From contig AFRD01000113.1 of NCBI GenBank assembly GCA_000222875.2, positions 1 to 64,000 of the forward strand: DNA of 64,000 nucleotides, given 5' to 3'. A model generated the notes under the pieces. The model searched no databases. It was not told the origin of the DNA and saw nothing but the letters and a program-made list of their open reading frames with translations. Within the stretch, counting starts at the first letter, position 1. Each line of letters begins with the position of its first letter. The DNA comes from Periglandula ipomoeae IasaF13. Its lineage: Eukaryota > Ascomycota > Sordariomycetes > Hypocreales > Clavicipitaceae. Made by a program: the position numbers and the translations under genes. Positions 44,642 through 55,900 of this stretch are shown here, in pieces.

Positions 44642-45476
44642 AGTGTGGAATCTAGGTGACTGCCGTAGATTCTTTGCTCATGTAACAGATCTTAATCCAT
44701 TATTTGATCCGGCATACACTGGTCGTACACAGTGAACCAGCTAACAACGTCCATATTCATTACAATGTCCGCGGCGCATAATTTATGGCTGGCATGATCC
44801 AGGTTCGAACCCAACTCGGTTGTGAGATCACCAGCTACCTTGTCTCGCCTGCGAGCTCATGGACTAGTCAGTTGCTAAATAGACCAACCGAAGTAACAGC
44901 GATGTTTGGATATTTAGACAGCATGGCACCGCGCGATTGATGGTCGTGAAAATGGGGCGAAGTGATTCTGAAATGTGAAGGGCATACCCCGTGTAACTGA
45001 AATTGTATACTGCCGGGTACACAGTTCGACCCAGCGCCGCTGTTTGGAGCTCTCAATAGTGCCAGACAAAAGTTCACAACACAGCGAACTGATGGGGAAG
45101 GCAGCATGAATCAAACCCTCTTCAAAATATATTCGCGAATAATTCTAAATCTGTGTTCGATCTCACTCTACAGCTTATCTCATTTTATTGTTCACAGTTT
45201 CAACGGTGGGTGAAATGTCACTTTTTCTACCTCCAAACGTCATCGACCCAGTTGTGCCTACGCTATCAAGGCATTCACAATGTTGAACGGTCCATCGAAG
45301 TAGGCTAGACAAGGTGGAAAATGCAACAGATCTTATGAATAAAACAAAATTCTCAGAATGAAGAACCTCGCTACTCTGACGGAAACCAATGGTTTAGTCA
45401 AACAAGGTGAACCACTCTGGTCTCTTTGTTCATTCCACTGCTTGCAGTTGACGCGGAGTGACAGGTCTTTCCAACC

Positions 45477-45716
45477 ATGGCGGTCGCGAATCATGACGTC
45501 GCGACTCCTTATATTCAACACGCCGTTCGAATCTCTCAAAATCCTTCAGCAGATGGCATTCGTGTCAAACGGCTGCTGGGGGCTGCCATTCATCGACCAT
45601 TCTACCGTATGGACAAACTCACTTATCAAGGTGCGCTGTCGCCTCGAAAGTTCCAACCCCTGGGCTGTGAAGCATTTCTCATGTCCATTCGCAAGGTGCA
45701 GAAGAAGTCTTCATAA
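45477..45716 (+). CDS. Possible small orphan protein (79 residues)
   Basis: The ATG sits in a good context (CAACCATGGCG) and codon choice looks coding (mixed C/T/G third bases). The product MAVANHDVATPYIQHAVRIS...KVQKKSS is basic and has no signal peptide, membrane segment or cysteine pattern, and one VKR. No family recognised. It could also be chance or a gene remnant. Confidence 0.25.
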   Translation: MAVANHDVATPYIQHAVRISQNPSADGIRVKRLLGAAIHRPFYRMDKLTYQGALSPRKFQPLGCEAFLMSIRKVQKKSS

Positions 45717-46496
45717 GTAGGAACTTCTCTAGTATCCATGCACTTTATACATTATGGCTCAACTGTTGTACAGAGGGATGCTGAATTAATACTGAGCGAA
45801 GATAGAGCTCAATGATCGTGACGAGCCTTGCGACGTTGGCAGACATGACATGAAGTATCATGAACTCACACAAAGTATAAACTTGAATGTTACCCAGGGG
45901 ATGCCATTATTTGGTCAAAGCGCGTATTGTTGGGAAAGCAAGCGGCCAACATGGAATGGCCATGTGCTTCGACAATGACAATAGAGAACAATGGTCACGA
46001 ATAGGCTTCGGCACTTGTTACATGCTCAAGCTCACTGCCAACCAGATCTCATAACACATCATCTCTCTTTTTTTCCAAACAGCAACCTTGAACTCTGTCT
46101 AACGAATGAAATGCTTGCGCACGCACGATAAAATATGGAGCTTAATTATGGTCTTGAAGCTTTGAGGTAAGCTGAGGCGACCCTTTCTGACTGCTTTGAG
46201 ATCGGTAGGTCCAAGACATGGAGGGACCGACTCAAGTGTTCACTTGCACTGGCAGCGTGTCTTTCTTACAGCCATGCTGCTGCGACAAACATCAAGACGC
46301 AACGCGTAGTGCATGCACAAGCCACATGCTCAAAGCTTCATAAGTCGGGGCCTTCGAATGGCTTCACTTCTGGACATCATTTTCAAGAGGAGAAACAAAA
46401 CCGCCATTCAGGTTTATTTTGATCTGTTCCAAGCCTTTATTCCTATTGATTACATGTCTATGAACGACGGGCCAAATGATATTGACTCGCCGTGAG

Positions 46497-46530
46497 AATG
46501 AGTATAAATAAGAAATGAGTATAAATAAGA
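46497..46530. repeat. 17-bp tandem duplication carrying a TATA box
   Basis: AATGAGTATAAATAAGA is repeated exactly in tandem, so TATAAATA occurs twice, about 117 and 134 bp before the ATG at 46638. Its position fits a duplicated core promoter for the small secreted protein. Confidence 0.85.
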
Positions 46531-46637
46531 ACGAAGCCCATGAGAACGGAAAAGGGAGACCTTTGTTCAACTTGAATGCTTTTACGATTGAACCAGAATT
46601 CCGGATTACAAATTTGTGCTCGATAATTTGAACAACA

Positions 46638-46859
46638 ATGCGTGTCTCTCAGCTGTCGCTCATCGCGACTGTCTCCCTCGGGACAGCAGTCCTCGGGGCA
46701 CCCAAGGTACCGGATTGGGCCTTCTGGATGGTTTCCTGCGATGAAGGAGTTACCGACCCCATGTGCTTCCCGACTAAGGCGTTTTGCGACGAGAAAGGTG
46801 TTTACAATTACGACAAGAAGGTGGAGGTTTGCGGTGCCAAATGCCGGTGTGAAAAGTAA
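46638..46859 (+). CDS. Small secreted cysteine-rich protein (effector/antimicrobial-like)
   Basis: 73 residues: signal peptide about 1-20 (MRVSQLSLIATVSLGTAVLG) and a roughly 53-residue mature chain with six cysteines spaced C-X8-C-X6-C-X14-C-X3-C-X-C, ending KCRCEK. An even cysteine number and a terminal CxC are common in disulfide-stabilised secreted peptides of fungi. The function cannot be named. The stop codon lies inside a GTAAGT donor-like sequence (46856-46861). If used with the AG ending at about 46908, the chain would be extended by a short tail containing another Cys, so two C-termini are possible. A duplicated TATA motif lies upstream. The setting beside an NLR, an ABC exporter and a UstYa gene is accessory-type. 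Confidence 0.7.
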   Translation: MRVSQLSLIATVSLGTAVLGAPKVPDWAFWMVSCDEGVTDPMCFPTKAFCDEKGVYNYDKKVEVCGAKCRCEK

Positions 46860-47872
46860 GTTCACTTCCTCGCGATACAAAATCTATATGTGAGCAACTG
46901 AATCTAAGGCACGACCGCTGCAGGTCCTTTTGGCTGCCTGGTTGAATTCTACATGTTCTAGCATCAGAGGAAAGAAAGCGTCGGGACGGTCAAACTTCTT
47001 GTCCAGGAAGCAGGCGAGGCGGGCATGGCAAAACGGAGGTGATGATCGGTAACCTTCATCTGGCAAGTATAGCCAGCTTCTCAGCCTAGCCGATTCATAT
47101 TGACATCATATCAATTAATTCTTTCATGTTCATTAAACGGCCCAGCACTGTTGTACCACGATTTCTCTAAAGCAGACCAGTTGTAGCCGGATGTTCAGTA
47201 ACTGTGCATCTGATATCGTATCACGGAACTGTGACACGACCACTCATCGATGAATTGGCGTTCTTTTTCGGGAAAGTTGTGATTGCCTCATAGTATTGAG
47301 GTTCTGATGCTGAATCCGATGGCATTTCTTGCATCAAAATGTAGTCGCAGTCAGGTTGAGAGTTGACATAAACATTCAGGCCATGCTGCAAGCGCCACGG
47401 CGTGCAACTGATTGCAACTTCTGGCGGCCCGTCCGCTGAGATCGCGCAAGTACATTGGTGGATAGCACGGGAGAACGCATTGTATGACGGCTCCCGCCAG
47501 CCAGCGTTGGTAATTGCGAACCGGCAGGTATTATTATTCAAGGTTCAAGCAGATTTGCGGCCCAGAAGACACGCCACAACACAGTGCCAGTGGTTCCCTC
47601 CAGAAGTACAGATAGTCTGGGTGTAATGGCCCCGTCATGATTGGCTGGTGCTCTGCGCAAAAATAGTGGCCCGAACCCACCTCGTGAACCCACCACGACT
47701 TTACTAAAGCTGCCCCGAATCCTTGACGTGCAGCATTCGGGACAGGACGGGCCATAATAGCCATCTTGACGACTTCTCCTCAGCCCACGAGCCATTGACC
47801 TCGAGCAAGAGGCTCTCCAGGAGGCTCTCCAGCTTCTCCTCTTGCTTCTGTCGACCTCTCCGCTCCATCCCA
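46860..47872. other. Intergenic region before NUO49
   Basis: About 1 kb. The last 150 bp are CT-rich leader of NUO49. A minus-strand stretch (about 47541-47221) stays open for 106 codons without an ATG and matches nothing I know. No supported gene. Confidence 0.3.
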
Positions 47873-49434
47873 ATGGCTTCTTCCCTGCAGAGACTCGCCG
47901 GCCGTGGTGCTCGGCGATTGCCTCTACGACCAGCAACCTCACATCTTTCCGCTCGTCCGTTCTCTTCAACATGTCTTCGAAAATACGCCACCCCGGAGCC
48001 CATGGGCACCAGGCTCATCCCCGTCGACGATGACTTTTCTCACCCTAGCGACCCGTACGGAGCTTCCAAGGTCGTTCCTAGTGCCACCAGAAAGTCGCGC
48101 GAGAACTCCGTCGAGAATCGCAAGGTGCGACACTACACCGTGAACTTCGGACCTCAGCATCCTGCCGCCCACGGTGTGCTTCGACTTATTCTTGAGCTCA
48201 ATGGCGAGGAAATCATCCGTGCCGACCCTCACGTCGGTTTGCTCCACCGTGGTACCGAGAAGCTGATTGAATACAAATCCTACCTCCAAGCCCTTCCTTA
48301 CTTCGATCGATTGGACTATGTGTCGATGATGACCAATGAGCAATGTTTTGCCCTTGCTGTCGAGAAGCTTCTCAACATCGAGATCCCTGATCGCGCCAAG
48401 TATATTCGAACCTTGTTTGGAGAAATTACCCGAATTCTGAACCATCTCATGTCTGTCCTGACTCACGCAATGGACGTTGGTGCTCTGACACCTTTCCTTT
48501 GGGGTTTCGAGGAACGAGAGAAGCTCATGGTGCGTATGATACAGGATACGACAGTATACCACAAAAAATTGCAACACTTCTTACAGCATCTAACGATAAG
48601 TATAGGAATTCTATGAACGTGTCTCTGGTGCTCGTCTGCACGCCGCCTATGTTCGCCCTGGTGGCGTTCACCAGGATATTCCCGCCGGCCTGCTGGACGA
48701 CATTTATCAATGGGCAACCCAATTTGGTGACCGCATCGACGAAACCGAGGAAATACTAACGGACAATCGAATCTGGATCGAGCGATTGAGAGGTGTCGGT
48801 GTTGTGTCTGCTGCTGACGCCCTCAACCTGTCCTTCACTGGTGTCATGTTGCGAGGTTCTGGTGTTCCTTGGGACATACGAAAGAGCCAGCCATATGATG
48901 CTTATGATAAGGTCGAATTCGATGTCCCTGTTGGCACCAATGGTGATTGCTACGATCGCTACCTCTGCAGAATGAAGGAGTTCCGCCAGTCTCTGCGCAT
49001 CATCCACCAATGCTTGAACCAGATGCCCGCCGGCCCCGTCCGCGTTGAAGACTACAAGGTTTCACCCCCTCCTCGTACTGCCATGAAGGAGAACATGGAG
49101 GCTTTGATCCACCACTTCCTCTTGTACACCAAGGGCTATGCTGTTCCTCCTGGCGAGACATACTCCGTCATCGAGGCTCCCAAGGGAGAGATGGGGGTCT
49201 ACGTCGTCTCTGACGGCAGTGAGCGTCCTTATAGATGCCACATCCGCGCTCCTGGTTTCGCTCATTTGGGTGGTTTCGACCATGTTTCCAAGGGTCACCT
49301 GCTGGCAGATGCTGTCGCTGTAATTGGTACCATGGATTTGGTGTTTGGTAAGTTCTTGTCTCCCTAGGTTCTCATCCACCCACTTTCACTGCTCCAGAAG
49401 ACTAACGACATATATAGGCGAGGTTGATCGATAA
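47873..49434 (+). CDS. nuo-49: NADH:ubiquinone oxidoreductase 49 kDa subunit (NDUFS2), mitochondrial
   Basis: Exons 47873-48529, 48606-49347 and 49418-49434 encode 471 residues. The last exon is only 17 nt and adds GEVDR-stop, the conserved C-terminus. Residues 1-38 are an Arg/Ser-rich mitochondrial presequence (MASSLQRLAGRGARRLPLRP). The core has NFGPQHPAAHGVLRLILELN, DPHVGLLHRGTEKLIEY, PYFDRLDYVSMM, HAMDVGALTPFLWGFEERE, YVRPGGVHQDIP, APKGEMGVYVVSDGSERPYR and IGTMDLVFGEVDR. It forms part of the quinone-binding pocket of complex I with the PSST subunit. Length and motifs are intact. Convergent with COQ6, 274 bp apart. Confidence 0.96.
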
Positions 49435-49708
49435 GGTGGTTTGGTGTCGGAATGAAATGTTAATTAAAACCTTTCCTTTGTATGTAGTCATAGCTGGCTG
49501 GGAGAACCCGTAAATACTCCATAGAAGTTCTTTTTCTTTTTTCAACGTCATCCACTTGCATTGAACCACCTGATGTGATAAAAAAAAGTATCGCGGCATG
49601 TGATGATCGGATCTATGTCTCTGTAGTTAGAGTCCTGTTATTAACAACGGTCATGTGCTCTGCTATTCTACACATCTACTGGTACACTTTTGTGAGCAAT
49701 TTCATATT

Positions 49709-51254
49709 TTACACCACCTTGATACCCGTCCCAGAAGCTTGCTCCATGAAAAACTTCTTCAGCGGTGACAGCGCGTTCACAGCCTGCAGGCCAATGGATC
49801 GAAGACCAACCAAGGGTCCATTCTCGACGGAGTAGAGCTTGTGAAGCTTATCACACACGCCAAGGATGACATGATTCGCAGCATATCTCTCGCTGTTGTA
49901 GCTCTCCAAGGACAATTGGGTCCCAAGATCTTGTCCGTGGGAGACAGAAAACTCAATGCTCTTGACCAGGCTTTGCACGTCGCCCTGTCCCTGATTGAGA
50001 CCTTGTCCTGCCAGTGGGTGAATGGTATGAGCGGCATCACCGACGAGTGCAACTCGCTCGCCAATATAAGTATCCGCATGACGAAGCTTCAGTGGGAAAG
50101 AGGCAATTGTGCCTTCTTGTACCCCCACAACCGTCTGTGGAACAGCTTCAAAGTCAACAGGCGTGTGCTGAATTCTCCAATCGTATTCGGCTGCTTGACC
50201 GTCGGCTTGAGAGTGCATGTAGCCCAGATCAACGGGGCTGAGGCGGAAGGCAGCATTGACAGTAGCAATGAAATCCTTGGATGAGAGTCTTTTCAGTAGA
50301 GCTGCATTCTCAGGCGTCGTAGACCACACCAGCGTCGCAAAATTTCCTGGCAGAGGCAACATGGCAACGGGCCCAGTCGGTAAGAAGCGCTGGTAGGCAA
50401 TTTTGCTGAATTGTCCGCCCCAACCTTGGCCTTCTATTTGAAGTGTTGCAACAAGACCATGTCGGCCGTAATCCCAACCGCGGCTTTTAATACCGGCAAA
50501 TGAGCGTACTGGACTGTTCGCGCCGTCAGCGCCGACCAGAAGTCGCGCAGCGAGGGAGTGCCCGCTTGATAATTGGACAATGGGCCAGTCTCGAAGATCC
50601 ATATCTTCGGTCTCTTCCCCCAGGTCAATTTTTTCTACTTTTGAATTGTCGAAAATACTGACGCCCCCTAGCTCGTTGATGCGACTCAATATTCCTGAGG
50701 TCAAGTTGAGGTTCTCTGTCATATAAGCGATGGTTTTGCTGGATTTTGAGCCCGCTGGCCAGTCGAACTCGATGCGTGCGCCGGTGATCCCATCCCAGAC
50801 TTGCATTTCATGAAAGTCTTGAATTCTGTCCCGTTTCATGTGCGACCACGCGCCTATAGTATTGAGATACTGTGCGGACGTCGGTGTTAAAGAGCTGCAG
50901 CGGTTGGAAAACTGGTTGGGCGGAAGAGAGAATGCGGCTGTCTTGGACAAGTCTTGGGCTTCAACGAGCGCAACTCGAAGTCGGGAAGTAATGGGATTGG
51001 CACCTAATAAGCAGCTGGTGTCAGCATTGCCAATAAAGTTTGGTCAGGGAAACTAGAAGCTTCATACGGAGCGAGGCAAGAAGACTGAGACCGGCCGGCC
51101 CTCCTCCGACGCAGACTACGTCGTATATGTCATCTCTTGATGTCGTAAATGACCGCCTCCATTGTCTGCGAGCTTGCCGTGAGCAGCTTTTGCAGGCGAA
51201 GCGAGATGTTGCCAGAATCCGTTGTGGCCCTGCCATTGTGGCTGGCGTCATCAT
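49709..51254 (-). CDS. COQ6: Ubiquinone biosynthesis monooxygenase COQ6, mitochondrial
   Basis: Exons 51254-51068 and 51003-49709 (intron 51067-51004) encode 493 residues. The N-terminus is basic (RFACKSCSRQARRQWRRSF), fitting a mitochondrial presequence. FAD-binding motifs are VVCVGGGPAGLSLLASL (dinucleotide fold), LLVGADGANSPVRS (DG motif) and VALVGDAAHTIHPLAGQG (GD motif). SLTPTSAQYL and GYMHSQADGQAAEYDWR are further COQ6-like segments. Known role: flavin-dependent C5 ring hydroxylation in coenzyme Q synthesis on the matrix face of the inner membrane. The intron falls between LLASL and RANPITSRLRVALVEAQ and phases agree. No defect seen. Functionally adjacent to NUO49, which uses ubiquinone, but neighbourhood alone proves nothing. 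Confidence 0.95.
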
Positions 51255-51905
51255 TGCGGGTTCAATGAACAGTGTGGTCCGGTCACCTGAAAAAGAAGAT
51301 ATTTGAGGATTTGATATCCAGACTTTCCAGGTGGGACGATATTAAAGCATGCAAGCTTCGACCTCAAGCATCGCAGCAGTCGCCAAGCTCAGCCCGCATG
51401 ACGCCACAGGTGGCTGAGCAGCACTTGCCACAGATTCATCGTCTACGCAAGGCCAAAGTGTCCCCGGGCTGCTTAGTTGCCACAGACAACAGCACTATGA
51501 TGCGTCAGTGGATCTGGGCCCTTTAATCAACAACAATCGACTAACACCGTCAACATTTTTCGCATCTCAAGCATCCTTGCAATAGCATTGAAGAGCTATT
51601 ATAGTGTTCGCCACGTGTAGCTCAGGAGCCCATCATCGGGCGTCTTTCTTTCTGCGGCCCTTTCAACGACCTGCATTTCCTGCAGGCCACGCCGAGAGCG
51701 ACTTCACGAGGTACGAGTCTTGTCTGCCCTCGGCTGCTTCGCTGGCCTGTCTCAGCGCACATGCCGTCACATTCCTCAACAGGCCTTGGTCGCAACGGTT
51801 CCTGAGCTGCACCGCGCTTTAGTATCAGTTGAGCGCAATAGTTCTTGGCATCAAGCTGAAGCTGAAGCTGACCATCGTCAATAGTCCAGGTATTGCTGTT
51901 TCGCC
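51255..51905. promoter_or_regulatory. Divergent promoter between COQ6 and SRC1
   Basis: 651 bp between outward-facing starts. A repeated GAAGCTGAAGCTGAAGCTGA (51849-51873, minor extension) lies near the SRC1 start. No gene is seen. Confidence 0.45.
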
Positions 51906-54120
51906 ATGGCTGACGTCGATGACTATCTCCAAGAGGGATTCGATCCCCGCACCGTGACTGTACCACGTCTGCGATCTATCCTCGTCACGCACAATGTGGA
52001 CTATCCTTCTACAGCCAAAAAAGGGCAGCTAGTTGAACTCGTCAACGACCATGTTCTATCACAGGCCGCCAAGCTTCGCGCACAAAGGCTCAAAGCGAAG
52101 AGGTCTAGCCTGGGCTTCGTCAATGCTGGCAGTGCCGAAGACTCCAACGTCTGGGATGAACAAGTATCGCGTTCGCGACAATCATCGTATCGCAGGTCGA
52201 TGTCACCGAGGAAGAGCTCAGGGAGGATAAAGGCTGAACCTGAGGAACCAGAGGCCAATTTGCTGCGCAGTCCCCAAAAGCGAAGCTCGCGATCAGCCAG
52301 TCGACAGCTGTCGCACGCGGACGACGACGATGGCACCGCATCAGTTGCGTCCAGGTCAACGCGTCGAACGAGCAGAAGGACTGTAACACCACAGATCAAG
52401 TCGGAGGACGAGGAAGAGGATTTTCCCGTCTATGCTGGCCACTCAAATGAACATCTCCAGCTACCAGAGGAAGATGACGACAATGACGAGCATGATGAGA
52501 GTGTTTTCACTGATGACAATCCTTTTCAAAGTGGCGGAAGCTCCCCTCCGCCAGTAGTTACCCCAAGCAGTCGCCAACGCACTCTTTGGGAGGATGTTTC
52601 AAAGAGCGCGCGTTCAGCGAGGAGACGCACAGATGGTTTCCCTGATAAACCTAAAAAGTCGAGAGCATCAGAGGTCTCTGCTCCAAAAATGCGCCAAAGA
52701 AGCCCTGAGTTTATTTTGGAACCAGGCGAAGAGTTCACTGTCGATGAACAGCTGGAGCTTGAAGATGCTCAGAATAGCGGCCAAGTCGCCCTGACGACGC
52801 GCAAGCATCGCAAACCAGCCCGTCAAACCAGCATTATGACACCCATCTTCGTGCTTCTCATGGCACTGCTCGGTGCCTACGGTGCCTGGTATCGACAAGA
52901 GAAGTTGGCTGTAGGATACTGCGGCCTCGGAAGACCAGCGAAGCAACTTCTGCCACCTGAGATCGTTGTCCCTGATGTGTTGATTCCATTCATCGAACCT
53001 CAGTGTGAGCCATGCCCTCAAAACGCATACTGCTACGAGGGATTCGCTGTGAGATGTGTGCCAGGTTTCATACAACGGCCACATCCTTTGTCATTTGGTG
53101 GTCTCGTACCACTCCCTCCGACCTGCGAGCCGGATAGCGAGCAGGAACGAAGAGTACAGGCCGTTGCTGATAAGGCCGTGGAAGAGCTCCGGGAACGTCG
53201 TGCCAAGTACGAATGTGGTGACTTGGTTGATGAGGCTGGCCACCACGAGGCTTCCCCGGCGATTGCCGAAGAAGAGCTGAAAGAAGCTGTCAGCAAGAAG
53301 AGAAACAAGAGATTGAGCAATGAAGAGTTCGATGAGCTATGGGATAAGGCCATCGGCAAGGTCACCACCAGAGATGAAGTGGAGGTTCAGCTGGAAACAA
53401 CCAAGTAAGTTTACACAAGTTCCCCGTTGATGCAATAAGCATACCCGGGTCATTTTATCCCGCGATACTGTCTCCTATGTTGCAAATGATCGTTCTGACA
53501 CATCAACTAATCAGATCCATCATTGACCCAACAGATCGCCCGGTTCCTCTGATCTTCCAGTCAGAAAGCTCTCGTCCACCTCTCTCGCTCGCCTTCCGCT
53601 CGCCTGTGCCATCAAGCGATCGATCTGGCTCGGACTGGCAAGATATCGACTCGCAATTGGATTTTTGATTTCACTGGCACTTGGCACACTGTACCTTCGT
53701 GCACGATACCGTCGCCACGTTGAAACATCTGCCCAGATCCCGGCCCTTGTAGATTTAGTGCTGGGACGACTGGCAAACCAGCGTGAGCTTGGAGAAGAGG
53801 ATCTTGATGACCCATGGCTTTTCTTGCCCAATCTGAGAGATGATGTTCTCCGCAGCATACACTCCCTGTCTGAACGAGATCGAATCTGGCAACGGGTCAG
53901 AGCCGTTGTAGAGCAAAACAGCAATGTCCGTACCAGTCAACGAGAAGGCCGCAGTGGAGAAGTTGGCCGCGGCTGGGAGTGGATTGGCCCTACTAAGGGT
54001 GAAGGAGCCAGGAGGCGCCGTAGTGGCAGGGTCTCCTGGGTACCGGAGCCCAAAGAGGAGACGCCAGATGCTAAAAGCATGGCTGAAACGAAAAAATGGG
54101 AAGGATCAAGACCCATTTAG
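51906..54120 (+). CDS. SRC1: Inner nuclear membrane HeH/LEM-like protein SRC1 (HEH1)
   Basis: Exons 51906-53404 and 53535-54120 (spliced TT-K-SPGSS) encode 694 residues. Residues about 15-55 (FDPRTVTVPRLRSILVTHNV, YPSTAKKGQLVELVNDHV) are the HeH DNA/chromatin-binding domain. A long Ser/Arg/Glu-rich nucleoplasmic segment follows. The first membrane helix is at about 311-330 (IMTPIFVLLMALLGAYGAWY). The lumenal part is Cys-rich (GYCGLGRP, CEPCPQNAYCYEGFAVRCVP) with LSNEEFDELWDKAI. The second helix is at about 538-555 (AIGFLISLALGTLYL). The MSC (Man1-Src1 C-terminal) winged helix includes RIWQRVRAVVEQNSNVRTSQ and GRGWEWIG. Family role: rDNA/telomere anchoring and nuclear-pore quality control. The full two-pass form is intact. 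Confidence 0.93.
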
Positions 54121-54902
54121 TAAGCGATGAATCAGGTGTTTGGAGCAGCTGGCAACAAGAGTTGTGTTGATATTATACCGTAATCGGAGTTTTGTCCATG
54201 AATACGATTGTATCATTTTGAATCCACATAGCTCCAAAGACACGCGCAGAGGTGACTGCATGTACTGACGTACGTGATCGGAACGTGCTCACTTGTTTCG
54301 AAGGATGAGGGCGGTACATGTTCACAATCCCATTATTGTGGGAACCATGAATTCAGACGTATTAACACAATAATGGGTATATTCGTCCTTAATACCTGGC
54401 TAGTCACGCGGCTGTGTCGTTGGTATTGCCTATGGCTTATAAGTCGATCAAAATTGGTTGTCAGATTTGCTCATGTCAGGAGTCGCCAAAGGTTTCGTTT
54501 AACTCATGCGCATGTGTCAAGCCGCAGAACCATGTCGCAAATGATAATCGTGACGGAATCGCACTGTTGAACCGTATCCATACGGATTGTCTATCAGAAG
54601 AGCCGTCTTGAACGTGTTTGTTGCTTTGAGCAGGGAAAAAGTGCCGCGTGACAGGTTCGCTAAGCGTATCCCTGTTCATCCCGCTGTCGCCAGTCCCGTG
54701 GCTTTAACACTTTCACATACCAGTCACCAAAACGTGCACCATCACAAACAGAACAAAGAGTACATTGAGTAAGATGAATTTGAAGACTCTCGTCTCTCGG
54801 TTTAATTGGCTATTGCACAGGTGTGTTTATATGCACAGTGTTGTAACAAAGGAAACGGTAGTACGTTTTTCTTAAAAAGTCTAGAGCTGTAGAAACAGCC
54901 AT
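54121..54902. other. Convergent intergenic region with an inverted repeat
   Basis: Between the 3' ends of SRC1 and ATP4. Contains a perfect 12-bp inverted repeat (54329-54340 and 54366-54377). No gene is supported. Confidence 0.4.
54329..54377. repeat. 12-bp inverted repeat with 25-bp spacer
   Basis: CCCATTATTGTG at 54329-54340 is the exact reverse complement of CACAATAATGGG at 54366-54377. It could form a hairpin between the two convergent genes, or be a remnant of a small mobile element. No flanking target duplication was found. Confidence 0.6.
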
Positions 54903-55900
54903 CTATTGGGCCTTGGAAGAGACGATCTCTGTCGAGAGAAGTTGTTAGCAAGATTGAAGCAAATGGAACACGACGAGGGTTTTCTTTTGGCGCGAAATCG
55001 ACGTACTCTCAACATCAGCAACGCTCTGCTGCAGGATCTGCTGCAAGACCTTGGAGTTCTCCAGCTCCTTCTGGACCTTGGCGATAATGGAGGCAGCGAG
55101 CTCCTTCTGCTGACGCTGCTTGACCTGGCCCTCATAACGAACCCAGGAGTCGAGGACGGCCTTGGCCTCGGCGGCCAGAGCGGTCTGCTGCTCGAGCTCG
55201 TAAGCCTGAGCCTCGAGCTTGGCGGTTTCCTGGCGAGTGAAAATTCCGTCAGTATAATTGCGTCCATCTCCTCCGAGACAGGCCGAGTTTGCCCGTCCAG
55301 GTAGAGATCCCAGTGGTGAGTTTCTGACTTACCTTGGACACCTCGAAGAGGGCCTTGGTGATGTCGACGACACCAGTCATCTGCTGAACGTCCTCGATGC
55401 GTCCCTTGACGGCCTCGGTGTGTTCGGCACGGGCGCTGTTGAGAATGTTCTTGATCTTCTCGTTCTGGCTCTCAGCCCACTCCTTGTAGCCGGGGCCACC
55501 GTACTTGATAAGACCACCCCAGACGGCCAACAGGCAGATGGCGACGATGGTCTCCTCGTTCATGACGTAGTACTCATTGCTGATGGCGTAGATGCTGAGA
55601 CCAGCAGCACTGCTGAGGAAAGCGGTCTTGCTGAGGAGGCTGCTTCCGGGAAGGGAGTCGATGATGCTCTGGGCCTTTTTCTTGGGCTCCTCGGCCGGGA
55701 CGTTGCTGGCATGGCCGGCGCCGGCGGCGGACAGCGCAGGGACGGCTCGGCGAGCGAGGGCAGGTCGGAGAAGGGGAGCGCCTGTTCACGCGGGGAGGGT
55801 TAGTCAATCAGAATCGCGTCAATTGGAGCTCAATTGATTGTTATTTTCGCAGCCGGAAATAGCACGCACCAACAGCGCTTCGCGCCAAGCGGGAGGCCAT
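54903..55900 (-). CDS. ATP4: ATP synthase subunit b (subunit 4), mitochondrial
   Basis: Exons 55900-55870, 55781-55333, 55229-55007 and 54928-54903 encode 242 residues, the usual length. The last exon is 26 nt and gives KIVSSKAQ-stop. The N-terminus MASRLARSAVGAPLLRPALA is a mitochondrial presequence. KTAFLSSAAGLSIYAISNEY and EETIVAICLLAVWGGLIKYG are the two membrane helices. A long charged coiled-coil stalk follows (EWAESQNEKIKNILNSARAE, AKLEAQAYELEQQTALAAEA). It is the peripheral stator stalk of F1Fo-ATP synthase in the inner membrane. Codons in exon 3 strongly favour C-ending triplets, as expected for a highly expressed gene. Divergent from NOC4. Confidence 0.95.

Larger units (their letters stand above)
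44642..46637. other. Accessory intergenic region
   Basis: About 2 kb containing one possible small ORF (45477-45716, listed separately) and the duplicated TATA motif at 46497-46530. A GGTTCGAACCC at about 44800 recalls a tRNA B box but has no matching stem. Nothing else is supported. Confidence 0.3.

Noticed and set aside
44790..44830. GGTTCGAACCC resembling a tRNA B box
   Set aside because: The flanks do not form a 5-bp T-stem on either strand, and no A box, anticodon arm or acceptor stem could be fitted.
47221..47541. 106-codon minus-strand open stretch upstream of NUO49
   Set aside because: No ATG start, no recognisable family, and upstream frames could not be joined by convincing splice sites.
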